Assembly (NCBI RefSeq): GCF_023017105.1
Contig: NZ_JALKEV010000007.1
Coordinates: forward strand, 62,001-126,000
DNA: 64,000 bases
Direction: 5' to 3'
DNA from: Halalkalibacter sp. APA_J-10(15)
Lineage (GTDB): Bacteria > Bacillota > Bacilli > Bacillales > Bacillaceae_D
Under the pieces are notes generated by a model, which worked only from the letters and a program-made list of their open reading frames with translations, ran no database searches and was not told the DNA's origin. Shown here in pieces: positions 27,075 through 35,296 of the stretch. Made by a program: the position numbers and the translations under genes. The number at the start of each line of letters is the position of its first letter. The first letter of the stretch is position 1.

Positions 27075-27922
27075 GTACACTTGATCATAAAATTGATTTT
27101 GCTGTAGTGTTGTCTGTTACAAAAGCTAACCCAAATGGAGATCCCCTTAATGGGAATCGACCGAGGCAAAATTATGACGGGAAAGGAGAGATCTCAGATG
27201 TTGCGATTAAGCGGAAGATCCGTAATCGGTTACTAGACATGGGAGAACCGGTGTTTGTTCAATCTGATGATCGAAGAAATGATTCTTTTAAAAGTTTACG
27301 AGATCGTGCGGATTCAAACCCTGAGTTAGCAAAAATGTTAAAGGATAAAAGTGCATCTTCTGATAGCTTTGCACAAATTGCCTGTGAGCAATGGGTCGAT
27401 GTACGTAGTTTTGGACAGGTTTTTGCTTTTAAAGGATCTCAACTATCCGTTGGAGTAAGAGGACCTGTTTCCATTCATACAGCGACAAGTATTGATCCAA
27501 TTGATATTGTTAGTACACAAATTACAAAAAGCGTGAACTCGGTGACAGGGGAAAAACGAAGCTCAGATACAATGGGAATGAAGCATCGTGTCGATTTCGG
27601 AGTATACGTCTTTAAAGGAAGCATCAATACACAGCTTGCTGAAAAAACAGGCTTTACAAATGAGGATGCCGAAAAAATCAAGCAAGCTCTTATTACTCTT
27701 TTTGAAAATGATAGTTCGTCGGCACGTCCTGACGGTAGTATGGAAGTGCATAAAGTCTATTGGTGGGAACATACTTCCAAATTAGGCCAATATTCATCTG
27801 CTAAAGTACATCGTTCATTAAACATTCAATCAAAATTAGATACGCCGACTAGCTTTGAAGATTATTCAATTGAATTATTCGAATTAGACGGACTCAATGT
27901 TGAGGAAATTGATGGCCAGTAA
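27071..27922 (+). CDS. cas7c: Cas7 (Csd2), Cascade backbone subunit
   Basis: A 283-residue RAMP of the Csd2/Csh2 family that polymerises along the crRNA. It opens with DFAVVLSVTKANPNGDPLNGNRPRQNYDGKGEISDVAIKRKIRNRL, a signature of this family, and has WVDVRSFGQVFAF, VGVRGPVSIHTATSIDPID and RVDFGVYVFKGSIN. Translation is coupled to cas8c by an ATGA overlap. Length is normal for the I-C type. It overlaps the start of cas4 by 11 bases. Confidence 0.96.
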   Translation: MSTLDHKIDFAVVLSVTKANPNGDPLNGNRPRQNYDGKGEISDVAIKRKIRNRLLDMGEPVFVQSDDRRNDSFKSLRDRADSNPELAKMLKDKSASSDSFAQIACEQWVDVRSFGQVFAFKGSQLSVGVRGPVSIHTATSIDPIDIVSTQITKSVNSVTGEKRSSDTMGMKHRVDFGVYVFKGSINTQLAEKTGFTNEDAEKIKQALITLFENDSSSARPDGSMEVHKVYWWEHTSKLGQYSSAKVHRSLNIQSKLDTPTSFEDYSIELFELDGLNVEEIDGQ

Positions 27923-28571
27923 TGAGGAAGATCGTTATTTAATGTTGTCAGGGCTTCAACATTTCCAGTTTTGTAAAAGGCAGTGGGCGCTGATTCACAT
28001 TGAACAACAGTGGGAAGAGAATGTAAAGACAATTGAAGGGCAGCACTTACACAAAAAAGCTGATCAACCTTTTATTAAGGAAAAGCGCGGAAGTAAATTA
28101 ACAGTCAGAGCTATGCCAATCCAATCAAAGGAATTACGAATTAATGGGATTTGCGATGTGGTTGAATTTATTGAAGATGCAAATGGTGTTCACCTTAATG
28201 GAGTTAAAGGCACTTTTATGGCCTATCCTGTTGAATATAAGAGAGGAAAGCCAAAGAAAGGTGACGAGGATATTATTCAACTTGCGGCTCAAGCGATTTG
28301 TCTCGAAGAAATGCTTCTTTGTCAAATTACGAAAGGCTACTTATTTTATAATGAAATTAAACATCGTGTGGAAGTGCCTATAACAGACGAATTAAGAGAA
28401 AAAGTAAAACAAATGGCTAATGAAATGCATCATTATTATGATAATTGCTACACACCTAAAGTGAAAACAGGACCATTTTGCAAAAGTTGTTCCTTACAGC
28501 ACATTTGTTTACCGAAATTGATGAATAAACGTTCGGTTAAAAGTTACATTGAGGGGAGGTTGAGTGAATGA
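27912..28571 (+). CDS. cas4: Cas4 exonuclease, spacer-acquisition factor
   Basis: A 219-residue RecB-like nuclease with an iron-sulfur cluster that trims prespacers and helps choose PAM. Cys21 lies in FQFCKRQW and the three C-terminal cysteines are C190, C193 and C199 (FCKSCSLQHIC). The nuclease core has Asp82 (GICDVVEF) and Glu108-x-Lys110 (VEYKRGKPK). The ATG at 27912 has GAGG six bases upstream and gives the usual N-terminus; an ATG at 27897 would add five residues. It ends in an ATGA overlap with cas1. Confidence 0.95.
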   Translation: MASNEEDRYLMLSGLQHFQFCKRQWALIHIEQQWEENVKTIEGQHLHKKADQPFIKEKRGSKLTVRAMPIQSKELRINGICDVVEFIEDANGVHLNGVKGTFMAYPVEYKRGKPKKGDEDIIQLAAQAICLEEMLLCQITKGYLFYNEIKHRVEVPITDELREKVKQMANEMHHYYDNCYTPKVKTGPFCKSCSLQHICLPKLMNKRSVKSYIEGRLSE

Positions 28572-29599
28572 AAAAGCTTTTAAATACATTATTTGTCACT
28601 CAGCCTGATACTTATTTATCACTGGATGGTGATAATGTTGTTTTGTTAAAAGAGCAAGAAAAACTAGGTAGAGTTCCTCTTCATAATTTAGAAGGTATAG
28701 TTAGTTTTGGGTACACTGGAACAAGTCCTGCTCTTATGGGTTACTGTGCTGAGAAAAACATTTCACTTTGCTTTTTAACAAAAAGCGGGCGCTTTTTAGC
28801 TAGAGTTGTTGGACAAAGCCGTGGTAATGTTGTACTAAGAAAAACACAATATCGCATGTCTGAAAACGATCAAGATTCGACGAAGGTTGCCCGTAATTTT
28901 ATACTTGGGAAGGTTTACAATAGTAAATGGATAATCGAACGTATGACAAGAGAACATCCTTTACGTGTTGATGTTGAACAGTTCAAAACGACCTCCGAAC
29001 TTCTTTCAAAGATTATGAAAGAAGTTCGGAAATGTGATCATTTAGAGATGCTTCGTGGGTGGGAGGGGCAAGCTGCACTTTATTACAATAAAGTGTTTAA
29101 TCAAATGATTTTACAACAGAAGGAAGACTTTATCTTTAAAGGGCGTTCTAGAAGACCTCCGAAAGATAAGGTTAATGCTATGATGTCTTTTGCTTATACA
29201 TTATTAGCCAATGATACAGCAGCTGCATTAGAAGCGGTTGGTCTCGATGCTTATGTAGGCTTTATGCATCAAGACCGCCCTGGTAGAGCTTCACTGGCTC
29301 TCGATCTTATGGAAGAGTTAAGAGGTGTTTATGCTGATCGTTTTGTGCTCTCATTAATTAATCGCCAAGAAATTCAGGTAAATAGCTTTTATGCAAAAGA
29401 AAATGGAGCTGTTTTAATGACGGATGATGCTCGAAAGGCATTTTTGAAAGCTTGGCAAACACGAAAGCAAGATAAGATTACTCACCCATATTTAGGAGAG
29501 AAGATTTCTTGGGGGTTAGTCCCTTATGTACAATCTCTGTTATTAGCTCGTTACCTTCGTGGAGATCTTGATGAGTATCCACCATTTCTATGGAAGTAG
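28568..29599 (+). CDS. cas1: Cas1 integrase (type I-C)
   Basis: A 343-residue Cas1 that, with Cas2, inserts spacers at the leader end. Metal-binding residues seen are Glu166 (RGWEGQAALYYN), His234 (GFMHQDRPGRASLALDLMEEL) and the Asp246/Glu249 pair. The N-terminal beta-sandwich begins NTLFVTQPDTYLSLDGDNVVLLKE, typical of I-C Cas1. The gene appears complete and starts by ATGA overlap with cas4. Its presence with Cas2 and Cas4 indicates that the locus kept the genes for acquisition. Confidence 0.97.
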   Translation: MKKLLNTLFVTQPDTYLSLDGDNVVLLKEQEKLGRVPLHNLEGIVSFGYTGTSPALMGYCAEKNISLCFLTKSGRFLARVVGQSRGNVVLRKTQYRMSENDQDSTKVARNFILGKVYNSKWIIERMTREHPLRVDVEQFKTTSELLSKIMKEVRKCDHLEMLRGWEGQAALYYNKVFNQMILQQKEDFIFKGRSRRPPKDKVNAMMSFAYTLLANDTAAALEAVGLDAYVGFMHQDRPGRASLALDLMEELRGVYADRFVLSLINRQEIQVNSFYAKENGAVLMTDDARKAFLKAWQTRKQDKITHPYLGEKISWGLVPYVQSLLLARYLRGDLDEYPPFLWK

Positions 29600-29609
29600 G
29601 TGATGTGAT

Positions 29610-29900
29610 ATGTTGGTATTAATCACGTATGACGTACAAACGTCAAGCGAAGGAGGTTCGAGGCGGTTACGAAAAGTCTCTAAGGTTTGTCAAAATTATG
29701 GGCAGAGGGTCCAAAATTCTGTCTTTGAGTGTATTGTCGACTCTACACAGTTGAAAACATTAAAACTTGAATTAGAAAGTTTGATTGATAAAGAAAAAGA
29801 TAGCCTGCGTTATTACAGGTTAGGAAACAACTACAAAACAAAAGTTGAACACATTGGTGCTAAACAATCAATTGATTTGGAAGAACCACTTATTTTCTAG
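29610..29900 (+). CDS. cas2: Cas2
   Basis: A 96-residue ferredoxin-like protein that forms the Cas1-Cas2 integrase. It begins MLVLITYDVQTSSEGGSRRLRKVSKVCQNYG, with the conserved Asp8 after the first strand, and has RVQNSVFECIVD. Start is ATG 29610, 10 bases after the cas1 stop. It is the last cas gene; the leader begins immediately downstream. Confidence 0.97.
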   Translation: MLVLITYDVQTSSEGGSRRLRKVSKVCQNYGQRVQNSVFECIVDSTQLKTLKLELESLIDKEKDSLRYYRLGNNYKTKVEHIGAKQSIDLEEPLIF

Positions 29901-30081
29901 AGGTGCGAGCTATAAGTAAACATAAAAAATGTAGTGTACCCGCACTGAATTTGAAGAGAATTATGTAAAAATGTGTGATTTATTTTATTGATGATGTATA
30001 AATTTATTTGAAATGACACTTTTTACAGCGAATTTTTAGGTGAATTTGATGTTTTAAGTATTCAAATGCTGAAAATTCGCA
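29901..30081 (+). promoter_or_regulatory. CRISPR leader
   Basis: This AT-rich stretch of 181 bases between cas2 and the first repeat should hold the promoter for the array and the integration signal. GCGAATTTTTAG (30029-30040) is inverted as CTGAAAATTCGC (30069-30080), with one mismatch; the right arm ends one base before the first repeat. Confidence 0.8.
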
Positions 30082-31084
30082 GTCGCACTCTTTATGAGTG
30101 CGTGGATTGAAATGAGAATAAAGAGCTAGAACGAAAACTACAAGGAGTCGCACTCTTTATGAGTGCGTGGATTGAAATCGAATTGCACCGAGTATGATCG
30201 TCGCACCTGGTTGTCGCACTCTTTATGAGTGCGTGGATTGAAATCGAAACAGTGTTAAAAACACCTTTAGGTGATCCTTGTCGCACTCTTTATGAGTGCG
30301 TGGATTGAAATGATTATCACAACTTATGAGGCTGTTTCAGGAAAAAGTCGCACTCTTTATGAGTGCGTGGATTGAAATCAAAGAGTTCAGCATCAGGGTT
30401 AATAGTATATCGGTCGCACTCTTTATGAGTGCGTGGATTGAAATCCATCTCCTTACTTCATCTCTAGTCAACCAACCAGTCGCACTCTTTATGAGTGCGT
30501 GGATTGAAATCTTCTCTTATGATTATGCACCAAATTGATGATCTTGAGTCGCACTCTTTATGAGTGCGTGGATTGAAATACAAATTGATTTTCACACGAT
30601 CTATCCTTTTATGTCGCACTCTTTATGAGTGCGTGGATTGAAATAAACAACTCAGTATCCATTCGTAAAGTAAATCTTGTCGCACTCTTTATGAGTGCGT
30701 GGATTGAAATACTCAAGATCACCATCCTCCGCATTAGCTTCAAGTCGCACTCTTTATGAGTGCGTGGATTGAAATTTTTGTCCAATTCCAGTAAAGAAAT
30801 TAGACAAGAGTCGCACTCTTTATGAGTGCGTGGATTGAAATATCTATTTCTTGTTCTTGTTCTTCCGCTTCGTCGTCGCACTCTTTATGAGTGCGTGGAT
30901 TGAAATAAGGAAAATCAAGTTGATTCCGTGCTCCTTGAAGTCGCACTCTTTATGAGTGCGTGGATTGAAATAAGCGTTCTTCGTCCTTTTTTGTACGATT
31001 TGAGAGGTCGCACTCTTTTATGAGTGCGTGGATTGAAATCCTAGCGTGTTTAGGGAGAACTGTCTAAGGGTGTAGTCGCACTCT
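30082..31084 (+). CRISPR. Type I-C CRISPR array, 15 full repeats plus a truncated one
   Basis: The repeat is 32 bases, begins GTCGCACTC and ends GGATTGAAAT, with CGCACTC pairing with GAGTGCG over TTTAT. Repeats start at 30082, 30147, 30213, 30280, 30347, 30413, 30479, 30548, 30613, 30679, 30744, 30810, 30875, 30940 and 31007. The first 14 look identical; the one at 31007 has an extra T in the loop (33 bases), and a 10-base stub follows at 31075-31084. Fifteen spacers of 33-37 bases separate them. Decay at this end and the cas-side leader show transcription left to right, with newest spacers near 30114. No spacer matched the window by eye. Confidence 0.98.
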
Positions 31085-31152
31085 AATAGCTAAAATAAAA
31101 ATACATATTGGTAATAACAGAGTCGCTGTTATCAATGTTAAAAGGAGGCCAT

Positions 31153-32034
31153 ATGCGTACAGAAAAAACAATGCTTGAAACGATCACAGACTATGCGAAG
31201 AACGATGCACGTATTCGTGCGGTGTATATGAATGGCTCACGGACGAATCCTAATGTACCAAAAGATATATTTCAAGATTTTGATATTGTGTATGTAGTAG
31301 AGGAGACGAAGCCTTTTATAGAAGATAAGCGGTGGTTAAAGGTATTTGGGGAGATTTTAATCATGCAAGAGCCGGATTGGTTAGATAAAGGACTAGGGAG
31401 AAGCGTTGATTTCTCTAGTCGGTATGCCTATTTAATGCTGTTTACTGATGGGAATCGGATTGATCTAAGTTTGCAGTCGATTGAGGCGATGAAGCAAGTG
31501 TATGGACAAGATCGCTTAACGATACCTTTATTAGATAAGGATAATATTCTTCCTTCTATTCCACCGCCGACTGATGAAGATTATTACATTCAACGCCCGA
31601 CAGAAGGTCAATATAACAGTTGCACGAATGATTTTTGGTGGTGCCTGCAAAGTGTGGCGAAGGGACTATGGCGGAAAGAACTGCCTTATGTGAAAGGGAT
31701 GTTTGAAGAAACGATTAGGTATCGAGTGGATTGTATGGTTAATTGGTGGGTCGGCGTTCATTATGGTTATCAATTATCAACAGGGAAGTACGGGAAATAT
31801 ATAAAACGATACTTACCAGAATCATATTGGCAATTATATAAAAAGAAATTTTCCAATGCGGAAGATGAAATGATATGGGAATCCGTTTTTGTAAGCTGTG
31901 ACTTGTTTCGAGCGTTAGCTCAAGATGTTGGGGTTCACTTCGGGTATGTGTATCCAGAAGAAAATGATCATCATATGATGATGTATTTACAAAGAGTACG
32001 AGAATTACCTGCTGATGCGGAAGACATTTTATGA
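31153..32034 (+). CDS. ANT(6)/AadK-like aminoglycoside nucleotidyltransferase
   Basis: A 293-residue protein of the streptomycin 6-adenylyltransferase family. It begins MRTEKTMLETITDYAKNDARIRAVYMNGSRTNPNVPKDIFQDFDIVYVVEE, the characteristic nucleotidyltransferase site with GSR and the metal-binding Asp pair (DFDIVYVV) plus a third in GNRIDLSL. The C-terminal half (NDFWWCLQSVAKGLWRKELPYVKGM, MVNWWVGVHYGYQLSTGKYGKYIKRYLP) is the helical aminoglycoside-binding part. The start ATG 31153 has AAAGGAGG upstream. Chromosomal copies in Bacillus (AadK) give low-level streptomycin resistance; that phenotype is inferred here. It lies just past the CRISPR array with no sign of mobility genes. Confidence 0.88.
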   Translation: MRTEKTMLETITDYAKNDARIRAVYMNGSRTNPNVPKDIFQDFDIVYVVEETKPFIEDKRWLKVFGEILIMQEPDWLDKGLGRSVDFSSRYAYLMLFTDGNRIDLSLQSIEAMKQVYGQDRLTIPLLDKDNILPSIPPPTDEDYYIQRPTEGQYNSCTNDFWWCLQSVAKGLWRKELPYVKGMFEETIRYRVDCMVNWWVGVHYGYQLSTGKYGKYIKRYLPESYWQLYKKKFSNAEDEMIWESVFVSCDLFRALAQDVGVHFGYVYPEENDHHMMMYLQRVRELPADAEDIL

Positions 32035-32053
32035 ATTTATAGTTATAGGAAGG

Positions 32054-32081
32054 ATCACGTTTCAATCGAGCGTGGTTTTTT
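32054..32081 (+). terminator. Terminator after the nucleotidyltransferase gene
   Basis: ATCACG (32054-32059) pairs with CGTGGT (32071-32076) around a loop, followed by TTTTT. It is short but has the standard form. Confidence 0.55.
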
Positions 32082-32142
32082 ATTGAATAAAAATAAATAA
32101 AAATGTATATTTATAATAAAGCTATTCTAGGTGAGGTGTCCA

Positions 32143-32751
32143 GTGAACGTAAATCCGGAAGTGTCGAAATTAGATCTATATGTACAAGAGATAGATTGCT
32201 GTAATTATTTACATGAGGATATTCAAGCGAAAATAGCTGAGCTGTTTTCTAGTGTCAAATCGGATGTAGAAAAGGCTAAGGTCGCTTTTGAGTTTGTTAG
32301 GGATGAAATTGATCATTCATGGGACATTCAAGCTACGGATGTGACATGTCGAGCATCAGAAGTATTAGAGCAAAAGCACGGAATGTGCTTTGCTAAATCG
32401 AACTTGTTAGCTGCGCTATTAAGAGGAGCTGGAATTCCGACAGGCTTTTGCTATCAAAGGTTAATGCATTTTGATACACCAGAGGAAGGCTATAGTCTAC
32501 ATGGCTTTAATGCTGTTTATTTGCAATCGTTGGACCGTTGGGTACGGATTGATGCACGCGGAAATAAAAAAGGTGTTCAGGCGGAGTTTTCTCTTGGTGA
32601 AGAAAGATTAGCTTTCCCTGTTCGTCGAGAGTACGGTGAACAGGATGATCCGGTTATTTATGTACGTCCTCATGCAAGAGTGATAGCGGCATTGGAGGAT
32701 GGCGACAACCTTATTGAATTGTATCGAAATCATCTACCTGATCGGTTGTGA
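32143..32751 (+). CDS. Transglutaminase-like (cysteine protease fold) protein
   Basis: A 202-residue cytoplasmic protein with the transglutaminase-like triad: Cys82 (GMCFAKSNLLAALLRGAGIPTGF), His120 (SLHGFNAVYL) and Asp137 (WVRIDARGNK). Such proteins may act as peptidases or amidases; the substrate is unknown. GTG 32143 is taken as start because AGGTGAGG lies six bases upstream; a GTG at 32131 would fall within that ribosome site. The gene stands alone and ends before a strong nested hairpin. Confidence 0.8.
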   Translation: MNVNPEVSKLDLYVQEIDCCNYLHEDIQAKIAELFSSVKSDVEKAKVAFEFVRDEIDHSWDIQATDVTCRASEVLEQKHGMCFAKSNLLAALLRGAGIPTGFCYQRLMHFDTPEEGYSLHGFNAVYLQSLDRWVRIDARGNKKGVQAEFSLGEERLAFPVRREYGEQDDPVIYVRPHARVIAALEDGDNLIELYRNHLPDRL

Positions 32752-32802
32752 GGATTCCAATGTTGCGAAATGAGTGCAATGGTGAACAGCATAGACGATG
32801 TT

Positions 32803-32897
32803 AACCGAGAAAGACAAAATCGCGTGGACACCAAAAAAAGTTAGGCTATTACCTTTTTTGGTGTCCTTTATCGCTATGTCTTCTCGGTTCTTTTTTA
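32803..32897 (+). terminator. Long nested hairpin / terminator
   Basis: An outer stem (AACCGAGAAAGACA at 32803-32816 with TGTCTTCTCGGTT at 32877-32889, one bulge) encloses an inner perfect 13-bp stem, GGACACCAAAAAA (32826-32838) with TTTTTTGGTGTCC (32854-32866). A T-run follows the outer arm. It ends the transglutaminase-like gene and faces the convergent DoxX-like gene. Confidence 0.7.
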
Positions 32898-32957
32898 ATA
32901 AATAAGAGAGCATAAAGTTTGTATTCAAATCAACTCAATCAATTACGCACGACTCAA

Positions 32958-33347
32958 TTAAGGAACAGAAGGTTGCTTTTCAATAAGCTTAATAAAGTTG
33001 TTCTTATAGTAAAAAAGTAAATAAATATGAAGCAAAAGAAGAACAATCGCTAATGGAAGTAGAGAATGATCAATAAATATGTGAAGTAAGACAATATTTG
33101 CGATGATTGGAGCTAATAAGGCTACAGCAAGTGGTACAAAGCGATTACATAAAAGTAAGACCCCACAAATAACCTCAAGTGTTTTTTCGGCAACGAGCAA
33201 ATAATGAAATTCAAATAGGGCCATTGCTTCTGGACTAGTGGGGATGAAAGGATCGAACTGTAGAATAACAAAATAACCATTGATGCCAGCACCTAAGAAG
33301 ATAACACCTAACAATATTCTGGAAACATGAAAAAGAAGATGCTTCAA
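32958..33347 (-). CDS. DoxX-like small membrane protein
   Basis: About 129 residues with four hydrophobic segments. HVSRILLGVIFLGAGINGYF and EKTLEVICGVLLLCNRFVPLAVALLAPIIANIVLLHIF fit the DoxX/DoxD-like membrane fold. Function is not known; relatives have been linked to redox or osmotic stress, which I cannot support here. A TTG start at 33347 with AGGTGG eight bases upstream is preferred; a GTG at 33359 overlaps that ribosome site. Confidence 0.6.
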   Translation of the reverse strand: MKHLLFHVSRILLGVIFLGAGINGYFVILQFDPFIPTSPEAMALFEFHYLLVAEKTLEVICGVLLLCNRFVPLAVALLAPIIANIVLLHIFIDHSLLPLAIVLLLLHIYLLFYYKNNFIKLIEKQPSVP

Positions 33348-33671
33348 TTTGAACACCACCTTGTATTAGTTAAATATATCGTACCATTTTTTATACAGGT
33401 TTGTTTTTAAATTTTTCAATGAGTTTTGAACAGGTGTTAATCAATAACTTAACCGTATAACTCTTGCTTGATAAGAGGAGTATGAATGTGTATTCAATTG
33501 GAATGAAGTAATAACTTGTATGTATGTTATGATTAGAACGGTTTTTATAAGGGTAATAAATGTATAAACTTAATAACGAAAACAATGATCAGTAAATACA
33601 TTGATATTTCAGTAAAAAAATTAATTATAAATATTGCGTAATAGTAAACACTCATTTATACTAGAGTTAAT

Positions 33672-33685
33672 CTTATACGTATAAG
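33672..33685. promoter_or_regulatory. Operator palindrome 1 (AraR-type)
   Basis: CTTATACGTATAAG is a perfect 14-bp palindrome centred on CG. It has the form of operators used by GntR-LacI (AraR-like) repressors. Such a regulator is encoded at 37878. A second copy lies 107 bp away, centre to centre. Confidence 0.7.
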
Positions 33686-33780
33686 TTAATGAATTGAAAG
33701 CGGTTAATGTATGGTGTTTTAGTAATGACGTTAAAGTTATTGCGATTAAATTAGGCTATTTCAATTTAATGGTGCCATCA

Positions 33781-33790
33781 TATACGTATA
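33781..33790. promoter_or_regulatory. Operator palindrome 2 (AraR-type)
   Basis: TATACGTATA, extended on the right to AAGT as in copy 1. It lies 70 bases before the binding-protein start, where a repressor would block the promoter or the early transcript. Confidence 0.65.
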
Positions 33791-33859
33791 AGTTGAAATG
33801 GAAGTGCTTACTAAGTTTTAAATTAGTAAATCAATAATCAAGATTAGGAGTGGTCATTT

Positions 33860-35224
33860 ATGAAGAAGTTTTTAGCAGTATTAATTATCTCTCTACTATT
33901 TATTGTTACTGCATGTGGAGGTGATGGGGGATCGAATGAAGGGTCAGATGAAGGTTCTTCAGAAGGAGAAGGAGGAGAATTAGAAGAGCAAATTGTTGTT
34001 GGTGATGATATCGAAGGAGCAACTGAGCTTACATTCTGGAATTTCCAAAGCTTACATTCAGAATTTTTTGAAGATGCTGCGATACGATGGAATGAAGAAA
34101 ATCCAGATAAACCGATCAAATTGGTAGCGGAAACATATCCTTTTGATCAACTTCACAATAATTTGTTGCTTTCTCTGCAATCAGGAAGTGGAGCACCGGA
34201 CTTTGCTGATATTGAAATTTCTCAATTTCCGAACTATCTACAAGGTGTACCTCAGTTAGAGGCATTAAATGATGTTGTTGAACCAGAGTTGGATAATCTC
34301 GTACAGTCTCGCTTTGAGATCTATGCAAAAGAAGGGGATTATTACGCGATTGATTACCATGTTGGTGCAACAATGATGTATTACAATGTAGAAATTATGG
34401 AAGAAGCTGGCGTCGATATTGATTCGATCGAAACATGGGATGATTATGTTGAAGCAGGTAAACAAGTTGTTGCAAATACTGACGCGACAATGACAACTGT
34501 TGAAACGGATGAGCATTTCTCCTTCTGGCCATTAATTAGTCAGAGAGGTTCTGATTATTTTGATGAAAATCATGATGTCATTCTAGATAATGAGATTAAC
34601 ATTGATACTCTTCAGTTTTTGAGTGATTTAGTATATGAACATGAAATTGCTGAGTTAACGCCTGGTGGTTTCCATCACGCGGAAGAATATTTTGGATTTA
34701 TGAATGATGGTGGTGCGGCTTCTATTATGATGCCTATGTGGTATATGGGCCGATTCCTTGATTCTATGGAAGACCTTGAAGGTAAGATTCAAATTCGTCC
34801 GCTTCCTGCTTGGGAAGAGGGTGGAAACCGATCAGCTGGTATGGGTGGAACTGGTACGGTTGTGACAAATCAAACAGAACATGCGGAATTAGCGAAAGAG
34901 TTCCTTGCGTTTGCGAAATTGACTGAAGAAGGTAATGTGAAGTTGTGGGAAATCTTAGGTTTCGATCCACTTCGCCATGATGTTTGGGATTCAGAAGAAA
35001 TGCGTGGAGAAAACCGTTTCTATGATTACTTCCATGATGACATCTTTGATATCTTATTAGAAGTTCGTGATGAAATTAACGATTTAAATATCACAGAACA
35101 AACACCAAATGCGCAACAAGAAATTCACTCACAAGTGATGCATTCTGTCTTACGTGAACAGGCGCGGACTCCTGAAGAAGCTTTACATGACGCTGCGGAA
35201 GCAGTACGAGCAAGAATGTATTAA
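33860..35224 (+). CDS. Sugar ABC transporter substrate-binding lipoprotein (CUT1 class)
   Basis: A 454-residue family 1 solute-binding protein. The lipobox is FIVTAC with Cys19; a Gly/Ser/Glu-rich acidic linker follows (to about residue 50). Typical fold markers are WNEENPDKPIKLVAETYPFDQLHNNLLLSLQSGSGAPDFADIEI, YAIDYHVGATMMYYNVEIMEEAGVDIDSIETWDDYVEAGKQV, MNDGGAASIMMPMWYMGRF and a C-terminal REQARTPEEALHDAAEAV. It should deliver a carbohydrate, probably a galactose-containing pectin oligosaccharide given the GH2 and GH35 genes downstream. This substrate is inferred. Expression is likely under the palindromic operators upstream. Confidence 0.93.
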   Translation: MKKFLAVLIISLLFIVTACGGDGGSNEGSDEGSSEGEGGELEEQIVVGDDIEGATELTFWNFQSLHSEFFEDAAIRWNEENPDKPIKLVAETYPFDQLHNNLLLSLQSGSGAPDFADIEISQFPNYLQGVPQLEALNDVVEPELDNLVQSRFEIYAKEGDYYAIDYHVGATMMYYNVEIMEEAGVDIDSIETWDDYVEAGKQVVANTDATMTTVETDEHFSFWPLISQRGSDYFDENHDVILDNEINIDTLQFLSDLVYEHEIAELTPGGFHHAEEYFGFMNDGGAASIMMPMWYMGRFLDSMEDLEGKIQIRPLPAWEEGGNRSAGMGGTGTVVTNQTEHAELAKEFLAFAKLTEEGNVKLWEILGFDPLRHDVWDSEEMRGENRFYDYFHDDIFDILLEVRDEINDLNITEQTPNAQQEIHSQVMHSVLREQARTPEEALHDAAEAVRARMY

Positions 35225-35234
35225 TAGTATGGTT

Positions 35235-35268
35235 CTAAGGAGGGTGTACATCTTGCATCCCTCCTTAG
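35235..35268 (+). terminator. Intercistronic hairpin after binding-protein gene
   Basis: CTAAGGAGGG (35235-35244) pairs perfectly with CCCTCCTTAG (35259-35268), loop 14 bases. As in the first sugar operon it separates the binding protein from the permeases and probably biases expression towards the former. Confidence 0.6.
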
Positions 35269-35296
35269 GCATGATTTTTGTAGAGGAGGCAAAAAA

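Larger units (their letters stand above)
33360..33859. promoter_or_regulatory. 500-base control region of the second sugar operon
   Basis: AT-rich with no gene. It carries the promoter for the DoxX-like gene on the minus strand and, on the plus strand, the control region for the sugar importer. Two TATACGTATA palindromes are listed separately. A further AT-rich stretch around 33540-33660 shows no clear structure. Confidence 0.6.

Noticed and set aside
30092-30881. Open reading frames within the CRISPR array on both strands, with repeated segments such as VALFMSAWIEI or ISIHALIKSAT
   Set aside because: They are translations of the CRISPR repeat itself and have no start signals.
30114-31074. 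Self-targeting spacers
   Set aside because: I compared spacers with the rest of the window by eye and saw no match; a full genome search would be needed to exclude them.
31153-32034. Resistance gene as part of a mobile element
   Set aside because: No transposase, integrase or terminal repeats flank it, and its codon use looks like its neighbours; a native chromosomal gene is more likely.
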